A DNA stretch of 21,241 nucleotides from Folioceros fuciformis (GCA_049999805.1 JBNGIO010003110.1:1-21241), one strand, 5' to 3'; counted from the stretch's first letter, positions 1 through 9,258 are shown. Notes: generated by a model not told the origin, from the sequence alone. Translations and numbers: made by a program.

Positions 1-969
1 CGTTGGCTGTTTCTTGGACCTTTCTTGCACCTTGATTCGTGTGCCGCGTGTTCCCTTGGCGCCCGCCAGGCTCCCTAACCAGTTGCTTGAGAGCGGGTGT
101 AGAGAGCGAGAAGGGAATTTGGTATCCTGGCTCACGTCGCCAGCTAGGGGTCGGTTCCGCGCTTGAAGGCCTCCTCGTTCCTGGGTATTTGCGCTGGGTT
201 TCCGGTGGGAACGAAATCCTGTCACCTTATGATACTGCGTCCATCAAGAATTGGTTGAACCCGTCGTCGGTCTTCATCGATTTGGTGCCTGGCGGTTCTC
301 TTTGTTCGTGGTACGTCATCCGTTTTTCCAGCCCTGTTGATTGGTGTTCTGGCCAGATTGGCATCATCAGAGCCAGGGCAAGTAGCACCTCCATGTTCGA
401 TAGGCTAGTCGTGGAGGGACTTGTGAATGATGCGTAAAGCTTCGTGCCCTCGTGCTGCCGCTCATGTCTCCACTCTTGCATAGGATGGCCTTTTGCTGGT
501 TATTGCACAGCTGACTGTTCTAGTTCGTAGCCTACAGCTGATCTTTAAACACGTCGCGCCTTCCAAATTGTTTTGAGCAACCAGCATGGAGTGCTTAGTT
601 TAGTTCAGGTGTGTCGTGGTGTGTAACTTCTATTTGAATCATACGGTTGACGGGATTGCTCGCGACGTTGTCGGCTGCAGTCTTCTTGGCCGGGGGATTG
701 TGTCCGGATCGAAGGGATTTGGGTTGAACACCTTGCATAATCCCGATGGGCCTTTGATAGTAACGTCAGACATGCTCAGAACTCAGAGTTGAACATTACT
801 CCGATACATTGACATTTGCGCAAATTTTTGCTTACCATTTGCCGTTCTTTGAAGCAACCACGGTAGTCAGGAAACTGTGAGAAAACAAGTAAGGCCGCTA
901 AACCTCGTCTTTGTGTCTCTGGGGCAGCACGAAGCTAGGGAGGAGATTGCTGAAGCCAAGGCGACCACT
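1..969. other. 5' flank / possible 5' UTR of SGR
   Basis: No gene that I recognise lies here. A 132-codon open frame at 39-437 has no familiar motif and is treated as chance. The sequence next to the SGR start is open in the SGR frame back to 853, but contains no ATG there, with a TGA at 850-852. An AG at 869-870 could be a splice acceptor if a 5' UTR intron exists. ACGT-core motifs (an ACGTCA near 764-769) are present but do not identify a promoter by themselves. Promoter and transcription start cannot be placed from sequence alone. Confidence 0.3.
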
Positions 970-1878
970 ATGACGAAATCTCTCGTGCAGCCTGTGTTTG
1001 TGAATTCCCCTTCCACCTTCGTGGATTCTGGGTGCACCAGGGTTGGGGCGCGGTTCAAACAGAAAAGCTTGGATAATCTCTGTCTTTCTTCACCCTTTCT
1101 TGACATGTCGGGGATATCGAGGTTGAAAAGGGAGGAGCGAGAAACAGCGATGCAGGTGAAATCTGCCAGACCTACTGTGGAGGCAAGACTTTTCGGACCG
1201 GCCCTGTTTGAAGCCTCCAAGTTGAGCGTTCTGTTCCTAGGGGTGGACAAAGGAGATCTTCAACTTCGGCCCCGCATCTACACCCTCACTCACAGCGACA
1301 TCACTGCCAAGCTAACGCTCGCTATTTCAGAGGAGATCAACAAGGCTCAACTGAAGGGTTGGTATAGCAGTTTCCAAAGAGATGAAGTCCTTGGTGAGTG
1401 GAAGAAAGTGAAGGGTCATATGGCTCTGCATGTGCACTGCCACATCAGTGGAGGCAATTTCTACCACAACATGATAGCCAATTTCCGCTACTACATCTTT
1501 CGCAAGGAGCTGCCTGTGGTTTTGGCGGCTTTTCTTCATGGTGACAGAGAATTCTTCGAGAAGCACCCGCAGCTGGAGCAGTCCTTGGTCTGGGTTTATT
1601 TCCACTCAAACGTGAAGAAGTACAATAAGCTTGAGTGTTGGGGTCCCCTCGTAGAAGCTGCTAAGCGCACATGCTTGTCAGCAAAGGAAGCAATTCATCG
1701 GGCGATGGAGGGTGCTTTAGAGGTCCCTCAATGGCCCAAGCAGCTGAGGCCACGCAGCATGTGCGCCTACCCGTGTGAGTGCTGCTCTCGACATGGCAGC
1801 TCCATACCCTTGCCGGAATCTTTTGCCATGCTAAGACAGGAGCACCAGGATGGTTCAGCAGCTGATGTGAAGTCATAA
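970..1878 (+). CDS. SGR: STAY-GREEN magnesium dechelatase (chloroplast)
   Basis: The product is 302 residues from the first in-frame ATG. It matches the STAY-GREEN family, which removes Mg from chlorophyll a to give pheophytin a and so opens chlorophyll breakdown in plastids. Visible landmarks: a basic, Ser-rich N-terminus of about 70 residues that fits a chloroplast transit peptide; the family core from RLFGPALFEASKL (about residue 73) through TLTHSDITAKLTLAIS, GWYSSFQRDEV, EWKKVKG, LHVHCHISGG (about 153-162), RYYIFRKELPVVL, LVWVYFHSN and ECWGPL (about 222-227); and a C-terminal cysteine-rich motif at about 261-280. In that motif P-x3-C-x3-C-x-C-C is intact, but the usual Phe-Pro after the Cys pair is Ser-Arg. 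The core is not interrupted by introns, unlike the seed-plant SGR genes I know. The start could lie further upstream if there is a spliced first exon. Family assignment is firm; exact N-terminus is less so. Confidence 0.92.
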   Translation: MTKSLVQPVFVNSPSTFVDSGCTRVGARFKQKSLDNLCLSSPFLDMSGISRLKREERETAMQVKSARPTVEARLFGPALFEASKLSVLFLGVDKGDLQLRPRIYTLTHSDITAKLTLAISEEINKAQLKGWYSSFQRDEVLGEWKKVKGHMALHVHCHISGGNFYHNMIANFRYYIFRKELPVVLAAFLHGDREFFEKHPQLEQSLVWVYFHSNVKKYNKLECWGPLVEAAKRTCLSAKEAIHRAMEGALEVPQWPKQLRPRSMCAYPCECCSRHGSSIPLPESFAMLRQEHQDGSAADVKS

Positions 1879-2291
1879 AACACCCGGATCTGGTTGATGT
1901 GTACAGATTCTTTTAGTGGTAGAGGTTGTTCTTTCTGCAGCTTCTTACAGGTGTATCAAGCAAGAGGTGCTTCTATGAGCGTCACCGAAGTTTGTGCACT
2001 TTGGGAGAAAACCCTACATGGTCTTATGCTGTGGTAAATGTCACTCAAGTTGTGCTGAGAGAACCATTGTGAGTATGTAGTTGCCCGGGTATTGGTTCCT
2101 TAGATGTACAAACCACATAGTCAATGAACTTGAAAGCAGTATGTTATCTGATTAGAAATGGCTGGCCTTCATTCAAAAATGTATAATTATTGTGATTCAT
2201 GTACTCTTCTTAGCACTCCTCATGCACTCCTATATACCTTCTTCTCTAGCCCAGGAATTTTTGATATATGGCATGTTACAGTGGGCGTATG
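1879..2291 (+). other. 3' flank / 3' UTR of SGR
   Basis: Non-coding sequence after the SGR stop. No canonical AATAAA is present. The AT-rich stretch near 2176-2196 (AATGTATAATTATTG) is a possible plant-type near-upstream polyadenylation element. This is a weak inference. Confidence 0.3.
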
Positions 2292-2426
2292 TTCTTTTCT
2301 TTGTCTCAAGAATAAGAATTAGAATTCTTTTTTTTGTCTCAAGAATAAGAATTAGAATTCCCTTCTTTGTCTCAAGAATAAGAATTAGAATTCTTTTCTT
2401 TGTCTCAAGAATAAGAATCAGAATCT
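2292..2426. repeat. 33-bp tandem repeat, four copies
   Basis: The core TGTCTCAAGAATAAGAAT recurs at exact 33-bp spacing (2302, 2335, 2368, 2401). Units are nearly identical and the last is slightly diverged. The first three contain GAATTC. Because 33 is a multiple of three, the array reads as an open frame with an 11-residue Ser-Arg-Ile-Arg-Ile-Arg-Ile period on the + strand. This is most likely a by-product of the repeat. Confidence 0.9.
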
Positions 2427-2435
2427 AGGTGAGTA

Positions 2436-2495
2436 TTTGATAATTATATAAATATTTTTATTTTTATTTAAAAAATTTTTAAATATTTATAAATT
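2436..2495. other. AT-rich, partly self-complementary block
   Basis: About 60 bases almost free of G and C, with self-complementary runs (for example AAATATTTTTA facing AAAAATTTTTAAATATTT). It follows the 33-bp array directly. It could be a matrix-attachment-like or easily unwound region, or a decayed element end. No coding signal is visible. Confidence 0.6.
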
Positions 2496-2566
2496 CTGCA
2501 CAAAGCTTCTGAACATAGGGCACCTTTACCATCACCGGCCAAGCAGCACAACTAACATATCACAGC

Positions 2567-2678
2567 ATATTTGTACATAGCAATCATAGTATATTACTTA
2601 TTACTTATCGGACTACCATAGCACATTTGTACATAGCAATCAACGTATATTACTTATTACTTATCGGACTACCATAGC
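2567..2678. repeat. 56-bp tandem duplication, two copies
   Basis: Two adjacent units, 2567-2622 and 2623-2678, share TTGTACATAGCAATCA and ATTACTTATTACTTATCGG with only a few differences. Within each unit TTACTTA is itself repeated. A simple tandem duplication. Confidence 0.88.
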
Positions 2679-2898
2679 GATGAGCATGCAAGCGGTTGGC
2701 CTAGTGCCCATTGCCATTGAATCCACGATCCCCCTCCCCTTAGTCAGAGACCATGCAAGAGGCCAAGGGACCCATTTGTACCTAGTTGTGATTATGGTTG
2801 AAGGAGCTTAGGTCTTGTGGAATCAAAGTCCTCCAGCTACAAGGCCTTATATATGTGGGCCCGTAGATGCTTATGCTTCCATATTCTACGAGCTTCCA

Positions 2899-2998
2899 TG
2901 GCTTAAGTCATCCCCCACATGGACGTAGGGTTTCATGTCCCTAGGCTGTGGCTTAGGTCATCCCCCACATGGACGTAGGGTTTTATGGCCCTAGGTTT
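2899..2998. repeat. 50-bp tandem duplication, two copies
   Basis: Units 2899-2948 and 2949-2998 share TCATCCCCCACATGGACGTA exactly and differ at a handful of other sites. This is the third independent tandem duplication within 750 bases downstream of SGR. Confidence 0.88.
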
Positions 2999-3081
2999 AC
3001 ACCCTGGTAATCTGTGCAGGTAATTTTGTAATCATCTTTTTGGTAACATATACACCACAAGAAATAGCTAGTGTTTGTATC

Positions 3082-3132
3082 AATTTTTTGTAACACAATT
3101 TGTAGCAGCTCCGAAAAGTGTTACAAACAATT
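3082..3132. repeat. Inverted repeat (hairpin), 15-bp arms
   Basis: Arm 3082-3096 and arm 3118-3132 are complementary at 14 of 15 positions, around a 21-base loop. The arm core is TTTGTAACAC / GTGTTACAAA. This could be a small MITE remnant or a transcript hairpin. No matching target duplication was established. Confidence 0.7.
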
Positions 3133-3536
3133 GCTTAGAGGGCCGGTATAGAATTCATAGCTAATTTTAATACTTCGTGGTAAAACTTTCCATATTCTAT
3201 GTTGATAAGTGAGGGTAGGGTCGTCGAACCACCCTTAATATGATCTACGCCAAATGGGCGGATTCTTGAAAGCCCATTCGATGCCAATGACAAAATGTGA
3301 AGGACCAACCGCATATCTATTTAAGTTCATTAGGGTTCAAGGAAGGGTGCTGCACGCATGTGTGCCATAGTATTGAATTTGAAAAAACCCGAAAACACAC
3401 AAGTAAGCTTGCATAACTTAAGCCATGGAGAGGCTTTTACAACTTAAAGTTGTAGGTCCAAAAAGGAGTGCGCCGGTATACTGGAGCACCTAAGCCTAAA
3501 AGTTTTGGCTTCTCAAAACCAAAAACTCTTAAAATC
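3133..3536. other. Intergenic, one palindromic repeat copy
   Basis: No gene seen. At 3468-3489 lies a diverged copy of the 22-bp palindrome that recurs at 4787-5392 (GTGCGCCG, then GTATAC, then TGGAGCAC). It stands over 1.2 kb away from the main array, so the motif is dispersed as well as clustered. Confidence 0.5.
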
Positions 3537-4589
3537 TCAAGGCAATTTGTTGTGGTTAGCTTCTGAATCATGTACTACATTTAGGGACCTAAGTCGTTGC
3601 TCCGTCATGTCCGCAAAATCATCACCCTCTACCTCGAGGACAAAAAATTGCGGTGCCTCCATAGTTTGGGGTGGGAGTTCATCCCGTTTTGTTATAGCAA
3701 GAGGATGTCCCTCAACCCTTTCGACCTTTTGCGAGCCCTTATCGCCCTTCTTCCCAAGTAGGTTGAAGACTTGCATCTTCCTATCAATATTCCCACAATA
3801 TTCCCATCAGAGCAAACTTCTTTCACCCAAAATTTTGAAGGTCCTCTAATGAATGATGAAATAGAAATCTCCTTTTTTGCATTTGGTAGTTTCCTATTCC
3901 CAAAATCCTCTGTTTCATGTATAAGGTGCACCTAAGGTCCATGTCGATGCCCACCACATGCGGCTCGTAAAAAAACTTCCAAAACCTACAAAGGCATCTA
4001 CTACCTAGTCACCTTCATAGAAGAACATCCACAATAGTATACCTAACAATCCAAAGGGGTTTTGATATGGCAAGACAACCATAGAGTCTACAATATGAAA
4101 TAGATGTTTTTTTACCATGGCCTCATGACGAATAACTCAAGGAAGAAGGTTTTCATCCTAAGAAAATAGTGGTGCCCTTGGTTAAATGGCCTCCACCTTC
4201 ACAACACTGCCAATGGTTAGATACTCTATTGCCTCCACTACTCCAGAGTTTGGTGGAATATTTGTCTTCTTCTAGATAAGGGTTGGTATGGTACTCTTTT
4301 CACACCATCGACATAAAGCCTCTCTCGCTTGCATCACTCTGTCCACACCGTGTATGATGATAGTCAGGTAGACATTACTACTAGTACACTCATTGAATCC
4401 ACTCAATAGCTCTTCTAGCTCAACTTCAGTCAGCAGCTTATCATTCTCATGTCTTTGCAGTCCATGTGGTAAATCAGCAAAAAGCAAAGTATATGCTCGT
4501 TTCATCATAAAAGCCTTCGTTGTCAAGTACATTTCTATAAAATACCTAATATTTGACTTTGTCTTTTGTATTTTAAATCCTATATTCAA
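3537..4589 (-). pseudogene. Decayed coding remnant, unidentified
   Basis: The minus strand reads like old protein-coding sequence. A 105-codon frame starts at 4589. After the stop at 4272-4274 the same frame continues with protein-like text (residues such as NIPPNSGVVEAIEYLTIGSV and LPYQNPFGLLGILLWMFFYE), broken by several TAG, TAA and TGA codons. A second frame takes over at about 3692-3931, and a third part at 3537-3776 is again open, ending in an acidic Glu/Asp-rich stretch. So there are at least two frameshifts and several nonsense codons. I do not recognise the family. A retroelement-encoded or retroelement-captured protein is the likeliest origin, given the surroundings. No catalytic motif is visible. 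Confidence 0.35.
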
Positions 4590-4786
4590 ACAATCCTATA
4601 TCCATATATGCATCTGCCAATTTCTGCTTCTTCTCCTCCATCCGATTCCAATTCCGAGCACAGTAAACGTAGTCCTAAAATGGCTTTGGAAGAGACTCTA
4701 GGTCAGTGATGCTTGCTGGCTTCTGCAATTCATCACATGAACATGAAGAAGTCAAACGAGGCATTGATGTTGGCATCAAATCTTTG

Positions 4787-5392
4787 ATGCACTGGTATGC
4801 CAATGCATCATACTAATGCATCAAGCATCTTCCCTTTGTGGGTATGCCAATATACCGATGCATCCCTGTCTTATCCTTGCACAGGTGCACCGATATACCG
4901 GTGCACGAAGGATGTCTTATCCCTGCACAGGTGCACCACGAAATCTCTGCATGGATACGTTGGTATGCCAGTGCACCCACGAAATCTTTGTGTGGGTGTG
5001 TTAGCTCACAAACGCATTTCATGGTATACCTGCGCACTCGCGAAATCTCTTTGTGCCAAATCTTTGTGCGGGTGTGACGTATATTGGTGAACCCGTCTAG
5101 ACCTTGCTTGGGTGCGCCGGTATACTAGCACATAAACTAATGTCCCACAATATACAACACTTGCAATTAATTTGGACATTAATGTCTTTGACCAAAAATA
5201 GTAGATCATGGTGTGCCGATGTACCAGCGCACCATGCTTATGATGTGTAGGTAGACCAATGCACCATGCTCTTCATACGCTAGTATACCAACACAATACG
5301 ATGACAAACCACATTTACCTTCGTTTCTTTGTTGTATGTTTTGCAGGTATACTCAAGTACCATTCCATTTGTAGGCTAGTAGACCAAGGCAC
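4787..5392. repeat. Array of degenerate 22-bp palindromes
   Basis: A 22-bp palindrome with left arm GTGCACCG, centre GTATAC and right arm CGGTGCAC recurs about ten times in degenerate form. The copies start near 4787, 4842, 4885, 4955, 5016, 5112, 5211, 5243, 5275 and 5371. The copy at 4885-4906 differs from the ideal at one base. Spacing is irregular (about 32 to 99 bp). Between copies other short motifs repeat: CTGCACAGGTGCACC with its flank at about 4870 and 4915, and CGAAATCTxTTGTG near 4980 and 5040. All three frames on both strands stay partly open here, giving Cys- and His-rich nonsense peptides, which I do not treat as genes. Confidence 0.75.
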
Positions 5393-5808
5393 ATTTCTGC
5401 ATTACTGGCAATCTTGTCTTGATGCCATTGCATGAGCAGATCAAACTAGTATTAGACAATGGCAAACGCCTCACATTGTCCGTGGACTCGTAAACAGCCT
5501 GGAAACGAAGGTAATGCATTTGGAGAGTGGACATAGTAGACTTGAGACATGCCGTTTTACTTGATCTTGTCAAGTGCAGTCTAGTCAGAAAACCCAATAA
5601 ATCACAAGCTCACCCACATACATTGGTAAAAACTAAATATTTTATGGACAATCCTAGTTTTTCCTATGATGAATTGAAAAAAGACGACTGCATCTTGATT
5701 TCATAGAGGGATTTGCATGGACAAAAAAGAGAGCAGCTCGTTTTCAAGGAATATGCCTATTAGGCAAAGACCTTGTCCATATGATCATTAAACAATCCCA
5801 CCAACAAT
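5393..5808. other. Intergenic, nothing recognised
   Basis: No convincing gene, RNA or ordered repeat. A 73-codon minus-strand open frame at 5376-5597 has no recognisable motif. Confidence 0.4.
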
Positions 5809-5834
5809 GGGAACCAACGGGAACCAACGGGAAC
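5809..5834. repeat. 10-bp microrepeat
   Basis: GGGAACCAAC is repeated twice in full plus a partial third copy. About 20 bases downstream, CTCAACTATA and its near-complement TATAATTGAG (around 5845 and 5885) form an imperfect inverted repeat. Confidence 0.75.
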
Positions 5835-5979
5835 ATAAATTGTCTCAACTATAATGCGGCCACCTAGAGGCCGAAAGGCGGACTATAATTGAGGACTATC
5901 ACTATTGTGCAGGTGGGCTGTGCTAGCAAAGGGGTTGATTGTTCCTTGGTCTTTGACCTTTGAACAATTTGCAAAAGCC

Positions 5980-5986
5980 TATATAA
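5980..5986 (+). promoter_or_regulatory. Candidate TATA box of a retroelement
   Basis: TATATAAG preceded by CC and followed by GGAGGCACCCC is a strong plant-type TATA box. It lies about 420 bases upstream of the broken ORF at 6401, on the same strand. It could belong to the 5' LTR or leader of the element that encoded that ORF. I found no second matching LTR, so this is inference. Confidence 0.4.
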
Positions 5987-6400
5987 GGGAGGCACCCCAT
6001 AGATGTAGAGTCAGTTTGTGATTGGGGTCAGCTTGGGAGTAGGGTGTCATAGTCTGTGGACTTAGTCTGAGAAGGAACATAGTCGAAGCTCAACGACAGT
6101 CGCGGAAGGTGGAAAGTGGTTGTAGAAGGGGCAGTCGGTAGTGGAAGCCAGTGGCGGTCGTGGAAACAGGAACAGCTGCCGGCGGATGGAAACCCTCAAG
6201 GGAAGCCCAAGTGTCCAAGGGCCATTTTCGAAGTGGAGCGCAACCACAACTGAAGCGGTGTCGGGGAGTAGACTCGGGCGAACAAAGGATCGGGCGTACA
6301 GGCTAAACGTAGGGGCCAGGAAGGGAGCAGCGGGCTTGGGGCAATGGCCATCTCCTGACAGGCTCGAGGAAGTGCAAGGCTGTAAGGAGCAGGTTAGGAG

Positions 6401-8237
6401 ATGGTGGCGGCGCGCCGGCTAACCCTGGAGCAGCGATGGATGGCGGAAGTAGCGGCTGAGCTAACGTTCGTTGATCTTTGCAGGGATGCTGCACCCAGAC
6501 CTATGGTGCAGGTCGAGGTTGCCCTCTGGCCCAACATGAACTACTGGAGGGTCCGGGTAGGTGAACTGGTGGAGGAGTTGGGTCTCGGGATCCTGACAAA
6601 GCGTTGGAACTACACGAACCCGAGCCTAGTGCAGGAGTGTGCACAATAGCTGCGGAGTAAGGCACCGATGGGAGGAATCAAAGGTAGACCTAGGACTGGG
6701 ACATGGACTTGGTCAGAGCGGTGTATGGGCGCAATCTAGAGGAAGTTGGAGGACTCGTAATCGAATCCTTACGGAAGCAAAGCCCCTAGGGTGGTAGCAA
6801 CAATAGCACTATTCAAGGTAGGCATAGGGCGGGAGGCCAACGGCTGGCTGGCGCACGAGATGGCATCTACTCAGCTCATGGGCCTAGCCAAATAGCTCCT
6901 CTGCTTTGTATAGCATAAGAAGCAAGATTACTTATCTAACCACATGTTGTTGTTCCTACACAAGGTGGTCAAGGGGAGCAAGATTGACAAGGGGAAGATT
7001 ATTTTCGATAGGTTGAGTGAGGAGAGGCAGAATCTGACCTCTCCCACTCCCTGGCCATCCTTAATTTCTCCTTTCCTTGTTCATCTGTATTCACATGTTA
7101 ACTGCTTGCTAGAGTTAGACATTGTGGCTTCCTTGCATATGTGGAAGCCTGTTAGGGAAATCAAGTGGAAGCCAGATGAGCCCAAGAAAGAGATAGAGTC
7201 CAACAGCTGGGAATCCGGAGTGATAGGTAGCTCTGAAGAGGAGGTCCCCATCGGCTGGAAACGGAAGGCGAGAGGAAGCAGAAAAACTCCTACGAAGAGG
7301 AAGAAGGTGGGTGCGCACGTCACCAGGTCTAAAGCAAACCTAGCACTGCAGGAGATGGCCAGGAAAACAAAGACCAAGCCACAAGCCACCCCAATTGTAG
7401 AACCCAATGAAGAGGCACCAATGGCGGAGAGGTCTGCTGATGTGGCTATAGGCATTTTGGAGAAATTAGGGTTGACCCCGACAGTGGAACTCTTCCCTAG
7501 ATGGGAAGAAGTCTTTAAGGGCACCCCTTTGGTGGCAAATTTGCAGACGGAAGAGCTAGTTAGAGTGCGCACCCTACTGGGCAAGGGAATATTGGATAGA
7601 GGGATGGCTACTGGCGGAACCCCTCAACAGGTAGATTTATCGGGGTTGACAGCGGCCATGGTCCGAGCACAGGCAGACATGCTAGATCAGGCCGCATTGG
7701 CGCGCACTTGGTTGAGCATGCAGGGAAAGCGAGATGAGAAGGTGCAGGCCAAGCTAGCTAAAGCGAAGGCAAGGCGGAAACATCTAGAGGAAGCCCAATA
7801 GGCCCTTGACGTAGTGAGAGCTCAACTACAGGGAATTATGCAGGGCACAGGAAGAAGTGTAGGCCATGAAGAACCAGCAGGAACTGCTCCTAACCCAAGT
7901 CAAGGAAGTGTATGAAGCAAATCAGGAAATGCAGCAGGAACTGTTACGGGCACAGGAGCAAGAGGTAGCCGCTTTGGAGAAGGTCCAGAAGCTAGCGGAC
8001 CGTTACAAATGGGAATGGGATGAGGCCCGGAGCCAAGTCAAGGGGAAAGGGAAAGTCAAATGGAGCAATAGGTCCACAACCAAGGTAGTGGGAGTCGCTA
8101 CCGGTAGGGGAGAAACGACGCCAATAGAGGGAAGCCCTACCATGGTCAGGGAAGCAGCCACAGTCGTAGAACCAACATCCAGGGTTGCTGAAACCCCTAC
8201 CCACACTAGGAGGACTGGATTGGACACTCCATGGTAG
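6401..8237 (+). pseudogene. Broken retroelement-type ORF with coiled-coil end
   Basis: One reading frame runs from 6401 to 7801 with protein-like text throughout, but is broken by TAG at 6647, 6737, 6893 and 6911, TAA at 6758 and TAG at 7799. After about 7840 the frame shifts by one base and continues to 8237. The middle (about 6780-7130: GREANGWLAHEMASTQLMGL, HLYSHVNCLLELDIVASL) resembles the 'putative plant transposon protein' / mobile-domain-like ORFs found in plant retroelements. This assignment is tentative. Next comes a Lys/Arg-rich basic stretch (7250-7400) that fits nucleic-acid or nuclear targeting, then a Glu/Gln-rich coiled coil (about 7730-8010) that spans the frameshift. Five of the six stops are TAG, as expected if CAG codons mutated by C-to-T. 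Confidence 0.5.
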
Positions 8238-9075
8238 CCCACGGGAGGAGGGGGTAAGCACCTCATCTGCAGCAGGAGGCCAGATTGTATTAAAGCACAT
8301 GAATGAGGAGTCTTATATTCCTAGTCTCTATGTAAATGGAGATCGTGTACTTAACCTTATTCTCCATGTGCGTGTGGGAATAGGAGGGACCAGGGCCTAT
8401 TGTTTGAAGTGAGGACCCGCAATGGATGCTTCTCTTATTGCGTCTGGGTGTGGGAGCTAACCCCTTGTTATTCGGAGGCAGTCTTGAAGGAGCTCATAGA
8501 GGAAGAGGTATAGGCCTGGGCCATCTTTATCAAATCTTATCTAAATCCTATTTTTAAGATGCAATAACTTCTAGCCTACTTCAACACCGCGCTCTCCTCC
8601 TATCCGTCCTTCTAGCCCTCCGTCCTCTACTGCCAAACCCCTGGGCTCTCCTTCCTCGCTGCTGGTCAAGCAGGTCTTCCCATAAAAGCTCCACCTCGCT
8701 CCCACTACTGACTGACCTGTCCTAGCTAGGAATAGGTGGGGTCCGCCTTGGAGTCCTTTCTTCCCCCACTGGTCTCCTCTTGCTAAGGACCATCACATGT
8801 TCCTTCTCCCACCTAGTCTTGTATACGGCAATATTGCTCCCAGGTGGCCCTTGCTTTGACATTTCAACGGCCTAGCCCCCTAATCATTGCACCCTTGCAA
8901 ATTTTACCGAGTTTAGGCATTTTTGCTTCCTTTGTGGCCATCCGTGCTATTTGTCCTTTGGACTAACCTTACCAATAGGTGGCGTGGTGTGTGGGATGTG
9001 GATGCTTTTTCTTTATGGATGCCACCTTGCTTACAATTGGAGATGGTGAGTATTTTGTTGTCTAGAAGGTTGTGC
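8238..9075. other. Non-coding; possible LINE 5' leader
   Basis: No gene seen. From about 8560 to 8800 the + strand is pyrimidine-rich (CT-rich runs such as CGCTCTCCTCCTATCCGTCC). The 5' end of the downstream LINE probably lies somewhere here, but I cannot place it: no clear target duplication or boundary is visible. Confidence 0.35.
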
Positions 9076-9220
9076 AAAAGTTAAATAGTGTCGCGAAGTT
9101 GAATGGAAGTTTGACGGTGCAGTGCAAAAGTTTAATGGTGCCCTAAAGTTGAATAGAAGTTTAATGGTGCTGCGAAGTTGAATGGAAGTTTAACCGTGCC
9201 GTGAAAAAGATTAATGGTGG
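9076..9220. repeat. Minisatellite of alternating 20- and 29-bp units
   Basis: Short units beginning AAAAGTTTAATGGTG occur at 9076-9095, 9126-9145 and 9204-9220. Longer units beginning AAGTTGAATGGAAGTTT occur at 9096-9125, 9146-9174 and 9175-9203. The order is A-B-A-B-B-A. It sits just before the LINE ORF1 start, the usual place for 5' UTR repeats in LINEs, and may be part of that element. Confidence 0.75.
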
Positions 9221-9258
9221 TCGAGGAGCACTCACGATAGGCGGAATGGAGCGGCAGG

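Noticed and set aside
39-437. 132-codon + strand open frame upstream of SGR
   Set aside because: No recognisable motif, and a minus-strand frame overlaps it. Nothing beyond its length supports it.
1156-1878. SGR as a dead retrocopy
   Set aside because: The frame is open, core motifs are intact, and no poly(A) tail or flanking duplication was seen.
2192-2428. 78-codon ORF with an RIRIRI repeat peptide
   Set aside because: The repeat peptide is fully explained by the 33-bp tandem array, whose period is a multiple of three.
4797-5090. Cys/His-rich ORFs in several frames
   Set aside because: They come from the palindromic repeat array, which stays open in many frames on both strands; no conserved protein frame is favoured.
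4787-5392. CRISPR-like array
   Set aside because: Repeats are degenerate, palindromic over their full length and irregularly spaced, with no cas genes, in plant nuclear DNA.
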